Source of the DNA: Rhyacophila brunnea
Lineage: Eukaryota; Arthropoda; Insecta; Trichoptera; Rhyacophilidae
Assembly (NCBI GenBank): GCA_022495005.1
Contig: JAGYXB010000290.1
Coordinates: 1-64,000 of the forward strand
DNA: 64,000 bases
Direction of reading: 5' to 3'
Made by a program: the position numbers and the translations under genes
Shown here: positions 43,240-54,824 of the stretch, piece after piece
How positions within the stretch are numbered: the first letter of the stretch is position 1
How the letters are laid out: each line of letters opens with the position of its first letter
The notes under the pieces: model-generated
What the model saw: only the letters and a program-made list of their open reading frames with translations
Database searches by the model: none
Told to the model about the DNA's origin: nothing

Positions 43240-44035
43240 TCATCAGCCTGAATCTATCCACTGCTGAAGGCCTCTCCTAGCTGATTCTACTTCTCTCGGT
43301 CCTGTGCGTTGCGTTGCCACGGACTTCCGCAGAACTTTATCATTTCATCGTTTCTTTCAGTGGCCTTTAGGTCTACCTTGCGGACTTTTTGTACCTCCTG
43401 AATACCACTGGATGACTAAACTTGTTCAACGATTGTTCTTTTTTCGAGGTATGTGTCCAGCCCATTTCCATTTGAGGATTTTAGCAAACTCTATTACATC
43501 GCAAACCCTTGTCTGCTCCCTTATTCATTCCTCTTGTTGTCCTTTCGCGTTATACCCAGCATGCACCTCTGCATATCACGTTGTGCTAGTTTTTGGATCT
43601 CTCTTTTACTTAGAGTCCATGTTTCACACGCATATGTGATTACGGGAAGCACACACTCGTTGAAAACTTTGCGCTTTAGGCACAGTGGGAGGTCATTTTT
43701 AAAGACATTATTCAGGCGGCCAAAAGCACTCCAGCCTAGCTTTACTCTGCAAACAATTTCATCAAATATACATCTATCTATAGACACTTGTTATCCCTGA
43801 TATATGTAGTTTTACACCTGTTCAAGTTGAGTGCCATTGATGAGAATCTCTTTTTGGTCCTGACTTTTGTCTTTGATACATTTATTTTCAAGCCTACTTT
43901 ATTGCTTACTTCAGCGAGTTCCTGCATTCTGTTTTCGGGGTCTTCTGAGACTTGCGAGAAAACTACTATGTCATCAGCAAAGCGCAGATGACCCAGGTAT
44001 TCTCCATTTTATGGGGAACCTTTGTCTAGCTTAAG
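43240..44035 (-). pseudogene. RTE-like non-LTR retrotransposon, 5'-truncated
   Basis: On the minus strand, read through stops and small shifts: HLRFADDIVVFSQVSE (FADD at about 43972-43983, the RT catalytic pair), QELAEVSNKVGLKINVSKTK, LGWSAFGRLNNVFKNDLP, CVLPVITYACETWTLSKREI, then the tail with NRWTSLVIQWYSGGT and a final QQWIDSG. This is the palm, thumb and C-terminal order of RTE-like elements (Lepidoptera and other insects have many). The endonuclease and RT fingers are missing. A second copy is at 53847-54562. Confidence 0.87.
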
Positions 44036-44039
44036 AAAA

Positions 44040-44815
44040 TAGGTACACATTTTACTGAAATAATAATTTCAATAATATAAAATGATAATACAATAAACAA
44101 AATAAAAATACAGGATATTATTATGACGTAAGAATATTTCCTACAATAATATCTAAAGTTGTTTTAAAAAGATTTAGCTCACAAATATGACCTAAACTCT
44201 TAATTTTCGACCGTTGTATCACCCTTAAAAAAATAGTAAAAAATAAGACGTTTATAACACTTGCAATATTTGAAGAAAGTCATTTAATTTTCATACCATC
44301 CGTCTCTTTGCCTGTCTGAAAAATTGTAATGCATAACTGCCTCCCTCCTGTTCGAAGTGAAATTCAATTTTAAAATCGCACCGACGGAAAATCTCTTTGG
44401 CAGGATCCGATGCGACGCTTTTCCGAACCGCATTATGCCATTTTCCGCGCGGAAAAACTGACAGATGTGAGACAGGCTTCGGCTTTGTTCCGATTTCGAC
44501 AGATGGCGCGTCGATCGTTTTTTTAAAGTCTCTATTATATAATACATCGGCGGGAAGTTTTAAAACTCCATTTTTACAATTTTATGGCAATACCGGTGCG
44601 TTCGATGTTATAAAAAAGTTACTGGACATATTTTAAAAGTAATTTTAATTGAATATTATTTCTAATAAGCTATCTAATCTACTAATGTATTATTATATTA
44701 GATACTGGCCGTATTCGGGATATAATTTGACGTATAAGTACATGTTTCATTTACAAAAAAAATACAGTACAATCTCAAAGTAATAATATAAAGAGAGTGT
44801 GCATTGTTCAGCCAT
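44040..44815. other. Unassigned DNA with a GC-richer patch
   Basis: 44330-44530 is richer in G+C and CpG than its surroundings and is open on both strands (79-87 codons), but neither frame shows a motif. It could be a fragment of an unknown element or a CpG-rich regulatory patch. Confidence 0.35.
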
Positions 44816-44816
44816 T

Positions 44817-45429
44817 CAGGGGTAGTCAACCTTTTTATACCTACCGACTTTTGTATTTCTGTCAGTAATAAAATTTTCTAACCGCGCACCGGTTCCACAG
44901 TAATGGTGTTTTGTAAAGTAGGGATGAAACTTTACTTTAAAAAAATTAAAAAGCAGAGTTACAGCAAGATAAGTAAAAGCATATAATAATAATTACTTAC
45001 GAAACACTTTATGTCAGACTTTCGCTAAGTTTGGCAGAATAAATCTTTATAAAACATTGAATGTAGTTAAATATATATTTTTATTTATATTCATTCATAC
45101 ATATAAGCACGAAGTCTGATGAAATTAAATTAAATTAATTAATTTATTAATGAGATCCCTGAAGCTGATGCTGTGAAACTAAGCACTGGATATCTGGTAA
45201 ATTTTTGTGAGGAATAAACGAAGGTATCCTCTTTCGAAAATATTCAGGCGGTTGCTTTCTTTGGTCATTAACAGCACTAAAGCCTGATTCCACAAGATAT
45301 GAGGTATGAAAAGGTATCAATAAACTGAACAGTTTATGAAAACATAATGAAAATGTTTTTAAAACCTCTACTGCCCAGCATGAAAGCTGGAACGCCCACG
45401 ATCGGTAGGGAACAGGTTGACTACTCTTG
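44817..45429 (-). mobile_element. hAT remnant with Charlie-like TIRs
   Basis: CAGGGGTAGTCAACC at the left and GGTTGACTACTCTTG at the right form the terminal inverted repeats. Pairing continues inside (CCTACCGA and TCGGTAGG). CAG.GGT..TCAACC is the usual hAT/Charlie end. The flanks CAGCCATT and AGCTATAT do not form a clean 8-bp duplication, so it is old or rearranged. It retains a transposase C-terminal fragment. Confidence 0.8.
45147..45299 (-). pseudogene. hAT transposase C-terminus (ZBED/FAM200-like)
   Basis: Fifty codons and a stop. YLVESGFSAVNDQRKQ corresponds to the end of the hATC dimerisation motif, and NLPDIQCLVSQHQLQGSH is the typical terminus of ZBED5/FAM200-type hAT proteins. The frame is clean, but everything upstream has been lost. 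The stop codon still lies where the family normally ends. Confidence 0.75.
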
Positions 45430-45439
45430 AGCTATATAA

Positions 45440-45735
45440 AGCAGTGTTTCTTGCGTATTATAACGCACAGTATAAATTCAATTATTGACTATGAAACGTT
45501 ATACCATCACGTTGCTTCTCAGTACGACAACCAAATACAAATACAATATAGTTAACCATATTGTTTACTAAATTAACTAAAAATAATTACCACTAACTCT
45601 ATATTTAACAAAAAAAACAATAAATTTCAGCAAAACGTCCTTGCAGTTTTTGAATTAATGGAGTCATTCAAACCAATATTTACCGGCGACGGATATAAAA
45701 AATATTTAATTCAGCCGTAGAAATTTACGTAGTAC
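45440..45735 (-). repeat. Interspersed repeat R1, copy 2
   Basis: Reverse-complement match to 18355-18660 (CTATGAAACGTTATA, ACTAAAAATAATTAC, AACAATAAATTTCAGCA). Confidence 0.65.
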
Positions 45736-45739
45736 ATAT

Positions 45740-46725
45740 TTTTATAGATTTTATTAGGGGTTATATGTAAATTGTACGCCGTGAGTTTTTTTATCGGAAA
45801 GAGATGATCGTATACTATGAAAAAAATTACGCGTTGTTCGTGGAGCATTGCTGTTATTTTATTTTTAATTCTTTTGCTATTTTCATAATAATATTATCTA
45901 TTTACTTCAACAGCGGATTTCTTTGTTATTTCTAAATTTCATAACAGTAGTTATAAAAATATATGTTCTCAAGTTACCCAAGTATAGCTATAGTTTTCTG
46001 AGCAGCGCTTGTCAAAGTTTCTGTTTTATTCAAGTAACTGTTCATACAAGGACGAGAGTTTGTTTTAAATGCTCGTTAAACCTGCGAGTGGAACTGTTCC
46101 TCACAAAGTTTCACATGAAACAATACAATGTAGTTATTTCAGTCCGAAGCTGGCAAAAGTCGAGAAATTTAGTTTTCAAAAGAAAACATAAAAGTATGAA
46201 ATCCTATATGCATCCAACTTCTATTAACAGCGCATTTAGAAGAGAGAGAAACTGCGTACCAACCTATATTGCGAATGAAATGCATTTTTTTAAACTGCCT
46301 AATAGAAAAATATGTTTGAGTTTATATATAATTAATAATACAAACTGAGGGCCGTAAGTATGAGATTCCAAAATTCTTTATAAGCTAATTAACCGATTTT
46401 CCACCATATAGCGTATATCACTGTTTGTGATGTAATCAATCTGACGTCACACGTCATTCAAAATGGCTGCTTCATCTGTCACTTTTAAATGTCATTTTAA
46501 TAATGCATTCATTACAACAAACGTTAGCTTGACGCCCCCGCTCATTTTGTAGACTCTGTAAAACATTTGCGAACTTTAAAAACAATTCCTAGTGGTGCTG
46601 TTTAAAAAATACGTATAATTTTGATACATAGTCTATAATCTAGAAAGTAGGTAGCTGATACAATGCTCTCGTATTTCGCTTACATCAAAAAACGCAGTAT
46701 TACTCATGGAGAGGCAAGATGGATT
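45740..46725. other. AT-rich DNA with an unsupported 141-codon frame
   Basis: The plus-strand frame 45923-46348 is the longest outside transposons. Its predicted product has no domain, signal peptide or compositional bias that I would trust, and its codon use looks like background. I do not call it a gene. Confidence 0.4.
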
Positions 46726-46730
46726 TTTTT

Positions 46731-46885
46731 TATTTTTAGAATTATTAATAACCATATCCTTGCTTTTTCGTACAAGGTGGTTGTTAGTAATTTTGAACAA
46801 TCACAACACCCAGGCTTTGAGAAAAACACATAAATATTGTGTGTCCTGACCGGGAATCGAACCCAGGAACTCTCGGGTGGTACCT
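46731..46885 (-). mobile_element. tRNA-derived SINE, family S2 (copy 2)
   Basis: The reverse complement carries GGGTTCGATTCCCGGTCAGG and the same body as the copy at 23846 (AAGCCTGGGTGTTGTGATTG, CCTTGTACGAAAAAGCAAGG). Confidence 0.75.
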
Positions 46886-46889
46886 ATAG

Positions 46890-47855
46890 ATATAGGTGGT
46901 AAATATAGGTACCTACTGCTGTATCTGGCATCAAAATATGCAATTAGAAGATTTGGAAGCATTCTGCATTCTTTCAAAATATTATAGTACCTACCTACCT
47001 AGTTAATTGTAAGATAACTGTAGCAAAAGTCTCAAATACACTGGTAACATCAAAAATATCATACGGTGATTGGTATAAATGATAATATTATACAGAGATC
47101 ATTACATATTATTATCTAAATCCATTTTCATTTCTGTCATTTATTCTTATACCGTTTTGACATCTCATTATAGAAGTGATTGAAGTGAAGTTTGTCATAA
47201 TATAACAGTGTGTATTGCCATCAAATGGAAATGTTTACTGGGAATACTCTATCCTTTCGTACAGTAGAATTATAAAATAAATGTAATAAAATAACTGATT
47301 AATTATTTAAAGTTCATAATAATTATCCATTTATAATTATTAAATTTATATGGTACCGTTCGCACACTTTCAGACACATTTACAATTTCAAAATTTTAAA
47401 TTAATGATCGGGGAATGAAATTTTATAAGTTTGCCATTATATGGACGTCATGACACATTATGATGTCACATCGTGACGTCGCTAACCAACGGATTACATT
47501 TGCACTTATGCATACAAATGAGCAGTGTTTAGCCTAAGTATTTGGAAATCTCATGCATATGACCCTGAGAAAATAACTCTCTCTTTCTCTTCTCAGTATT
47601 ACCCAGAAATACAGATAACTTTTGCGCGAACGAGAGTCTCCAGCCATTACGGCCCACTGCTTCTCTCAGGGTAGAGTGAAAACTACCCCAGTAAGCTATT
47701 TTACGTCTTCATCGCTCCAGCGCTTCAACGCCGGCTACTCAAAACCATAAGTGTGAGTGTACGGCCTGAGTGGACAGGATTTGGCGGAGCGTGAGCGGCG
47801 TACGCAACTCAAACTTATAATCCAAAAAAAGACATATGGATACTATCTTTAGTAC
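46890..47855. other. Unassigned intergenic DNA
   Basis: No gene is supported. A CpG-richer patch at 47640-47810 has no distinguishing features. Confidence 0.4.
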
Positions 47856-47859
47856 ATGT

Positions 47860-48065
47860 AAAACAACGTCCACCTTAACTCACCATAATATATAATAATA
47901 TCATATTCAAAGTGAATTTATTGAACACAGTTATTGCCTTCCCAATTGGCATTACCAATGGCAGATTAGTTCTGCTCCTTGGGAGAATAAAGAACGAATG
48001 CCACCAATTTCTTATATAACTATCAGGTTGACACAAATTAATATTACTAATAATATGGATCTCAC
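47860..48065 (-). mobile_element. Jockey-like retrotransposon 3' fragment (second)
   Basis: The minus strand still reads LPRSRTNLPLVMPIGKAITV, the C-terminal signature shared with the element at 19464. The rest has decayed. Confidence 0.8.
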
Positions 48066-48375
48066 AATGACATAAAACTAGGGCTCGAAATGGACCGGAG
48101 CATACCGGTGCACCGTTCCGGTTCATAAAATCCCTAAAAGTATTGCTCCGTCTCCTGGACATATTAATTTCACAGTCTGAGCTAGATATGTCACGTACAT
48201 ACACAAACTATTAGATAAGCTGAATACAGTACTATTCTAACTCACATTTGAAATATTTTGCAGAGTTTTTTGAAACAGCCTTCTTCAGTTATTTATTATT
48301 TGTATAAACAAATTAATGTATTGCATGTAAAAAAAATAATTAATATATGCGCCATTTTTTTCATCATTTTTTTTT

Positions 48376-48607
48376 TCGACCATGTCCGATCCTGATAGGA
48401 TCATATGGGCCTCCAAAGAGTGGAGGTTTGTATAAACAGATTATGTTTTTTACGAGAAATGGATGTCAGCCACTTGCTAAACCTATTAGGCCCATACCCT
48501 GACACACACAAATTGAAAAACAATATGTGTACTTACCAGACCCAGGATTCGAACCTGAGACCCACGGCTTTATAGTCCAATGCTTAAGCCGCGCGGCCAA
48601 CGTGGGT
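48376..48607 (-). mobile_element. tRNA-derived SINE, family S1 (copy D)
   Basis: Full-length minus-strand copy with head, T-arm (CAGG TTCGAAT CCTG), body and the tail GATCCTATCAGGATCGGACA. Confidence 0.87.
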
Positions 48608-48609
48608 GT

Positions 48610-49255
48610 TGTTGGGTTGTTTCATTAATAATCATAATAACATATAATGCATACACTTATCCATAAAAATAATAAATAATTTCAGTTTCAAAGAACTCTC
48701 TCGTAAAAAAAACACATGTAAGTTAGAATAGTTCTGCATTCAGCTGACGTATGTTAATAATATGTTCGTAAAATTATTGAGCGCTCCGGTTCGTAAAATA
48801 TTCCATTTTGAGCGCTGCATAAAATATATAGCTGTGGAATATATCCATCGCCAAATGATATATGTACAGTTAAATATAACATTATAATATATGTAACGTA
48901 CGTATTTCTATGTAGGTCCACATATAATATATAACTGGCAAGCTTCTTGGTGAAAAGTTTGGCTGCGGTAGGCCAAAATAAAAACTTTGTCTTGAGGTTT
49001 ACTGTGAACAGGAAACTGGTACAAAATAACGTGGAGATAAATTTAATTGTTGACTATTAGCGTGGAAACAAAAACGCGTTGGCATGAATGGGTTAACCAA
49101 CAATTTAGGATTAAAATATAAATATAATATATAAATATTTAAAATATAGAATAACAATCATCTACTGAAATATATATATATATATACCTATATATATGGC
49201 TTGATTCCTCAATTTAATATACATAATATGTAGGCATTCCTAACTTCAGGTAAGC
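48610..49255. other. AT-rich DNA, nothing recognised
   Basis: Contains an (AT)n run at 49172-49186 but no gene or repeat boundaries. Confidence 0.4.
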
Positions 49256-49261
49256 TGTGAT

Positions 49262-49876
49262 TAGGGATTGCAATACCGAATGAAAATTTCAATACCGGTT
49301 TTTCGGTATTTCTTATTGAATACCGGTATTTCTTAAACATTAAAAAAACAGAAATAGGTGCTTATCAATAAATATATCTAATACAATCTTTTTAAATTAT
49401 TATTTTATAGCAAAAATGTACATACCTGCATTTATTATATTGACATTTTAAAATATGTATTGATCATAATTGTAGAACTAGTGATTTTTTACAAATAATA
49501 ATTTAACTATATTGATAATTTTAACTAAAGCTATCAAAAGTTCATCAAGTGCAAATAAGTCCAGCTGCAGGAAAAGCTTCTTAAATTCAACGCCTGTACA
49601 GTCATCAATAATAATTATAGAATAATTGAACATTTTTGTCACGGATGTTTTTTATTTCGAAATAATATTATGATAATTCATCGTGACAATAAATTACCTA
49701 TATAAATATATTTGATGAAATTTGTTTTATTATTTTTTCACCTCTGTTGGATTCACTCAATATATTTGTACTTTATCAGCATATAACTTATAATTCATTT
49801 TCAAAAACGAGTGTGCTTTCTTAATACCGAAAATTGCAGTATTTTGTGTTTTAAAATACCGGTATTGCAATCTCTA
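49262..49876. mobile_element. hAT-type MITE, family M1 (copy 2), 8-bp TSD
   Basis: Terminal repeats TAGGGATTGCAATACCG and CGGTATTGCAATCTCTA. Perfect duplication GCTGTGAT at 49254-49261 and 49877-49884. It is inverted relative to the copy at 29605. Confidence 0.93.
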
Positions 49877-50261
49877 GCTGTGATCAACTTACTATCCAGA
49901 ATCAAAAATGGCAGCGATCTCCCTATCATATTTCAACTTCAACAAACGTTTGAAAGCTCAATTTTCACATTAGCTAAAATTATAAAGTTTCGCATACAAT
50001 TACTGCGTTTTGGTGGGGTGGTAACCATGTATAAATTACTAAATAAATATATAAAATGAAAAATTCTTTCACGGAATATGGCCACCTTCATTTTGCGACA
50101 TTATGGACGAACGTGTCTGGTAAATGAGGCTTTCACACAAAACTAACGCCGTGACTGAAAAACATTATAAACTATTTCACTTATAATATACCTACGTACC
50201 TTTGGCGAAGGGTGGAAGTAGGCTGTTAAGATCCGTCAAAAATAGTACACATTAACGGCCC

Positions 50262-51611
50262 ACGTGCTCGTCGTAGGTCAATATTGAGTTTTTATTGTAT
50301 TTTCAAACCATGATCCTGGACACTCCTTAAACGTTGTAGATAATCTATTTATATATTTTTGAAGCCTTATTATCCTTTATAGTTATTTTAAACGTTTGAT
50401 GACTGCATAAAGTATTTTTGTTACATAAAATAGTATTCTTTTAAACCTCTCGCTCTAATGTTTTAGAATATAGTCATATTTCGGTACATAACTGTGCAGT
50501 GGTGTTAAGATTTTTACGTTTATTAATTTTTAAACGCATTTATGAAACCATTAGTATAATTTATTACGATATTTTCGTAGAAATATTTACGATAAAAAAT
50601 TATATTGATATAATCTCTGTGATCCCAAATTTGACAAGAATTAGGCATTTTATTATTCAAAAAATGAGCAAGATTAACACATTTGAAGATAATTCTAAAG
50701 ATACTATTATAAGCTATGTTTCCACTGATTGTGATAAATATCTTATACGATACTTTATATTAATTATTGATCTAATGTAGTGTTTTTAAATACGCCATTT
50801 CTTTTGTCATTCCCCAGTGGTTAAAGCTACAACATACGGCCGTAGCCATAAATTGACAAACTATAATTGAAGTAGGGAGTAAAATAATATTGACGCACGT
50901 GTTTGAACATGTACCGTTTAAAAAAAAAATTAAAAAAAATCGGTTAGGTACATGTTCAAACACGCGCGTTAACATAATTTTACTCCATATTTTAATTATA
51001 GTTTGTCAATTTATGGCTACGGCCGTATGTTGTAGCTTAACTACTGGGGAATGACAAAAGAAATGGCGTATTTCAAAAAAACACTACCTTATTCTTAGGT
51101 CAATAATTATTATAAAGCAATCATTATTCATAGATGTTTATCACACTTGAATGGTCAAAGACATAGCTTATAATAAATATCTTTGGAATCATCTTCAAAT
51201 GTGTTAATCTTGCCGATTTTTTGAATAATAAAATGCCTAAATTTGGGATCACAGAGATTATCAATATAATTTTTTATCGTGAATATTTTACAAAAATTAT
51301 CTAGTAATAAATTATACTAATGGTTTCATAAATGCGTTTAAAAATTAATAAATGTAAAAAATCTTAACACCACTGCACAGTTATGTACCGAAATATGACT
51401 ATATTCTAAAACATTAGAGCGAGAGGTTTAAAAGAATACTATTTTATGTAACAAAAATACTTTATGCAGTCATCAAATGTTTAAAATTACTCTAAAGAAT
51501 AATAAGGCTTCAAAATGTATATAAATATATTATCTACAACGTTTAAGGAGTGTCTAGGATCATGGTTTGAAAATACAATAAAAACTCAATTTTGACCTTC
51601 GACGAGCATGT
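50262..51611. repeat. 1.35-kb near-perfect palindrome
   Basis: Arms of about 650 bp face each other: 50262-50914 and 50947-51611, with a 32-nt A/T-rich loop. The outer ends are CGTGCTCGTCGTAGGTCAAT and its inverse ATTTTGACCTTCGACGAGCATG (first part). The inner ends are GTTTGAACATGTACC and GGTACATGTTCAAAC. Substitutions and small indels are scattered. No transposase is seen and no clear target duplication. A 93-codon frame at 50499-50780 in the left arm is not a recognised protein. Confidence 0.88.
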
Positions 51612-51820
51612 CCCCCCCGTTTTTGTTTTTATTGTACTTAGACTACAATTTACAGATGAAGTTGTTAATTAAAATAAAAACAATTAAACCCAAACCAAAC
51701 CATAATAGTTTTGGTATGCTTTGGGCGATCCGACAAAATTGTGCACATTTATAATTAAGAATTAAGAATACATTATTATTACAAATGTTAATGATAGTCA
51801 GTTTTTTTTTAATTCATTAA

Positions 51821-52392
51821 GCCCTGCTAACCAAGCCATGGCCCCCACAAGGGAGGGGGGCTGACAGAGCTCTAGCCTGGGGGCCCGGGCTCAGAAGGGG
51901 CCCGGCGAGTCGAGTCGACCAGATAATTGAGATAAACACACATTACAAATTTGCTTTAATAGTAAAAAAAGTCGCCTGCGGTGCTATTTTCTTTCCGATA
52001 ATATTATTATTTTAAATTATGTTGTTGTACGATACAATTTTTAATTGTGTATCAATACTCGATACTCCATAATTCAAATGGATGTATATATTTAAAAAAA
52101 AAAACACTAAATATACACATTACTTTTACCGCGTAGACCATTTTGAAAACGCTACTATAGAGCATCACACTGCCTTTATCCTTAGCGATAGGTAGGGAGG
52201 CCCGCCAAAGATCCTATCCCGGGGGCCCATTTCAGGATGTGGGGGCCATGAACCAAGCCGTACTATATACAAATATTATTATATCTATAAAATATCCAAA
52301 ATTATGTATGATTTATTAGCATAATTTAAGATATTATATAGATAACCTAGTATCCTTTTGCTATAATCTATTATGGCTTGGTTTCGCAGGGT
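51821..52392. mobile_element. TTAA-flanked TIR element
   Basis: TTAA (51817-51820 and 52393-52396) flanks terminal repeats GCCCTGCTAACCAAGCCAT and ATGGCTTGGTTTCGCAGGGT. This fits a piggyBac-like target, though the ends lack a perfect CCY start. The interior has G/C-rich blocks (GGGGGCCATG, CCCGGG) and no transposase. A related fragment is at 26725-26895. Confidence 0.65.
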
Positions 52393-52437
52393 TTAATGGA
52401 TTTCTGAAAATAACCAACAACATCTGTAAATTATTGT

Positions 52438-52545
52438 ATTATTAGTTCAATGGTAATAAATACGTATAACTTACGAAGTTTAATATGCACTATTTATATC
52501 GGATCTTGATAGCCTACCTCCACCCTTTGCCACTGCTACGTATCA
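52438..52545 (+). repeat. Interspersed repeat Y, copy 3
   Basis: TTAGTTCAATGG, AAGTTTAATATGCACTATTT and CCTACCTCCACCCTTTGCCA match 20455-20570. Confidence 0.55.
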
Positions 52546-53074
52546 CTTACATTAATAGCTATATCCAATAAGGATATCATAACCGAAATTATTTATGATA
52601 TGAATGGAAATTGCACTAAAATTTAATATTTTTCGAGCGGTTGAATGTATAAAAAATAACCAGAGATTTTTTACAAATGCAGGTTTACTTTACTATTCAA
52701 ATGAATTTAGCGACACTGCAATGCCGCAGATGCGGATCCTGGCAACACACAGTCAGTTTAGTTCAGTTCAAACATTGTAAAATTAAAGTTTCACTTTGGT
52801 GGCGAAATGTCGGCGCTAAATTCGAGAGGGCAAATTTGTTAGGATACTGTCAAAAGACTTTTCGTTGCGGTAGACAATAAGAGGTTTTACAACATTCAGT
52901 GAGTCTTATATTCTTCTGGTTTACATTTAAATAATAAGCAAACATTCCTTGAATACTAATTTACATGTTAATTTTGACGTTACACCATCTTGATTACTAT
53001 GATAATAATATGTAGTACATAATTTTGAAAATACTACTATAACCAATAGAAAAAATCTTTTTGAAAAAAGTAGG

Positions 53075-53150
53075 ACACCCCGCAGGAATCGAACCTACAT
53101 CTCTCGGGTTTCACGACCATGCACATAGACCATTATGCTAAAGATGGCAT
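53075..53150 (-). mobile_element. tRNA-like SINE head
   Basis: The minus strand shows a T-arm AGGTTCGATTCCTGCGGGG and, upstream, a D-arm-like region with TTTAGCATAATGGTCTATG. It continues into non-tRNA sequence, so it is SINE-derived. Confidence 0.6.
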
Positions 53151-53154
53151 TCTT

Positions 53155-53845
53155 AATTGCGACAAATTTCAACTAATGGCTCTTAATACTCTCTGAAGCG
53201 CTTTCCAAATTGAGCTACTATTAATTGGCGATCGGCTTATAATATATTTTCTCAGAAGTGTTTTCAAAATTATGTATGATCGATAATTAGGATGTTGCAT
53301 TGTTAAATCTTGTGAATTATTCGCTGAATAAAAAAATAGTTACTTAAAACAAATGTATTAAATTTGCCTGAGACACTGGCGTTATAGATTAAACATTAAC
53401 TACACGGCCACAAATATATTTTTAATTCTTTTGAACACATTAAACTCATCGTCACACTATTATCGTACTGTGAAAAGTCCCCACTGCGACTGTTAGATTA
53501 AACTACGCCTCAGTTTAAATCACGGGAATTCACACCTTCTCTTTCTCTCACTCCTTCAGCAGATCATTTGTGATGCGATACGAATGAAGTACTACGACGA
53601 TGTCAAATTGGCTCACTCTTGGATAATTTTAAAACGACTTTCACAATGATTATTGCCTTTCCTTCTCTCAATAAAATCATATTAGATTAGAACTGAATAC
53701 GTATATAAAAATTTTACATGCATGTATACTGCCCTGATAAGTAAAAAGACAGCGTTTTTGGTTAAAAGAGAACCCAAAACTACATTTTCTCTTTTATTAT
53801 GTAAAATTATTGGAGTGTTTTGAGATTATCTTTAAATATTATATC
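53155..53845. other. Unassigned intergenic DNA
   Basis: No gene or repeat structure noted. Confidence 0.4.
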
Positions 53846-53846
53846 A

Positions 53847-54562
53847 TCATCAGCCTGAATCTATCCACTGCTGTATGAAGGCCTCTTCAAGCTGCTTCCA
53901 CTTCTCTTGGTCTTGTGCATTGTGTTGCCACGTACTTCCGCAGAACTTTATCATATTTTCATCGATCCAGCGGCCTCTAGGTCCACCTTGCGGACGTTTT
54001 GTACTTCTTGGATACCACTGGATGACTAGATTTGTCCAACTATTGTCTCTTCTTCGAGCCATGTGTCCAGACCATCTCCATTTAAGGCTTTAAATAAACT
54101 CTATTACACCGCAAACCCTTGTCTGATTCCTTATCCACTCATTCCTCTTTTTGTCCTTTCGCGTTATGCCCAGCATGCACCTCTCCATACCACGTTGTGC
54201 TACTCTAAGTTTCTGGATCTCTCTTTTACTTAGGGTCCATGTTTCACACTTTGCGCTTTAGGCACAGTGGGTTGTAACTTTTGAAGACATTATTCAGGCG
54301 GCCAAAAGCACACCACCCTAGCTTTTCTCTGCGAACAATTTCATCAAATATACATCCATCTATAGACACTTGTTGTCCCAGATAGATGTAGATTTTCACC
54401 TGTTCGAGCTGAGTGCCATTGATGAGGATCTCCTTTTGGCCCGCAAAGCAGTTGAACATGACTTTCGTCTTTGTTACATTTATTTTCAAACCTACTTTGT
54501 TGCTTACTTCAGCGAGTTCCTGCATTCTGCTTTGGAGGTCTTCTGAGATTTCCGAGAAAATT
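53847..54562 (-). pseudogene. RTE-like non-LTR retrotransposon, second truncated copy
   Basis: The minus strand reads QELAEVSNKVGLKINVTKTK and LGWCAFGRLNNVFKSYNPLC. A small deletion with a frame change near 54245 removes the VLPVITYAC-type segment kept at 43.6 kb. It continues at ETWTLSKREIQKLRVAQRGM, then the tail with MARRRDNSWTNLVIQWYPRS and FCGSTWQHNAQDQEKWKQLE to QQWIDSG. The FADD motif is lost by 5' truncation. It matches the copy at 43240-44035 closely. Confidence 0.87.
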
Positions 54563-54824
54563 GTTAATTTTATATTAAATAATTATTTAATACTAATAAA
54601 TATTAATATTAATTATCCCTATGATAAATATTATACATATAAATACAATAATAATAGATAGAATAATAATAGATAAATATTATATACTGTCTATTTACAG
54701 ATTATGATAAAACATTTCAATAATGTTACATAATATAAGTTAAACCGTAGTTTAAAACTTGGGTTCTCATTTCACTACAACTAAAAACACTGTCATTTTA
54801 CCAAGCATTCTTCTTATTGTGCCA

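Noticed and set aside
45923..46348. 141-codon plus-strand frame as a host gene
   Set aside because: AT-rich background composition, no domain, no splice or promoter support.
50499..50780. 93-codon frame in the left arm of the palindrome as a gene
   Set aside because: No motif, and the inverted arm does not clearly preserve it.
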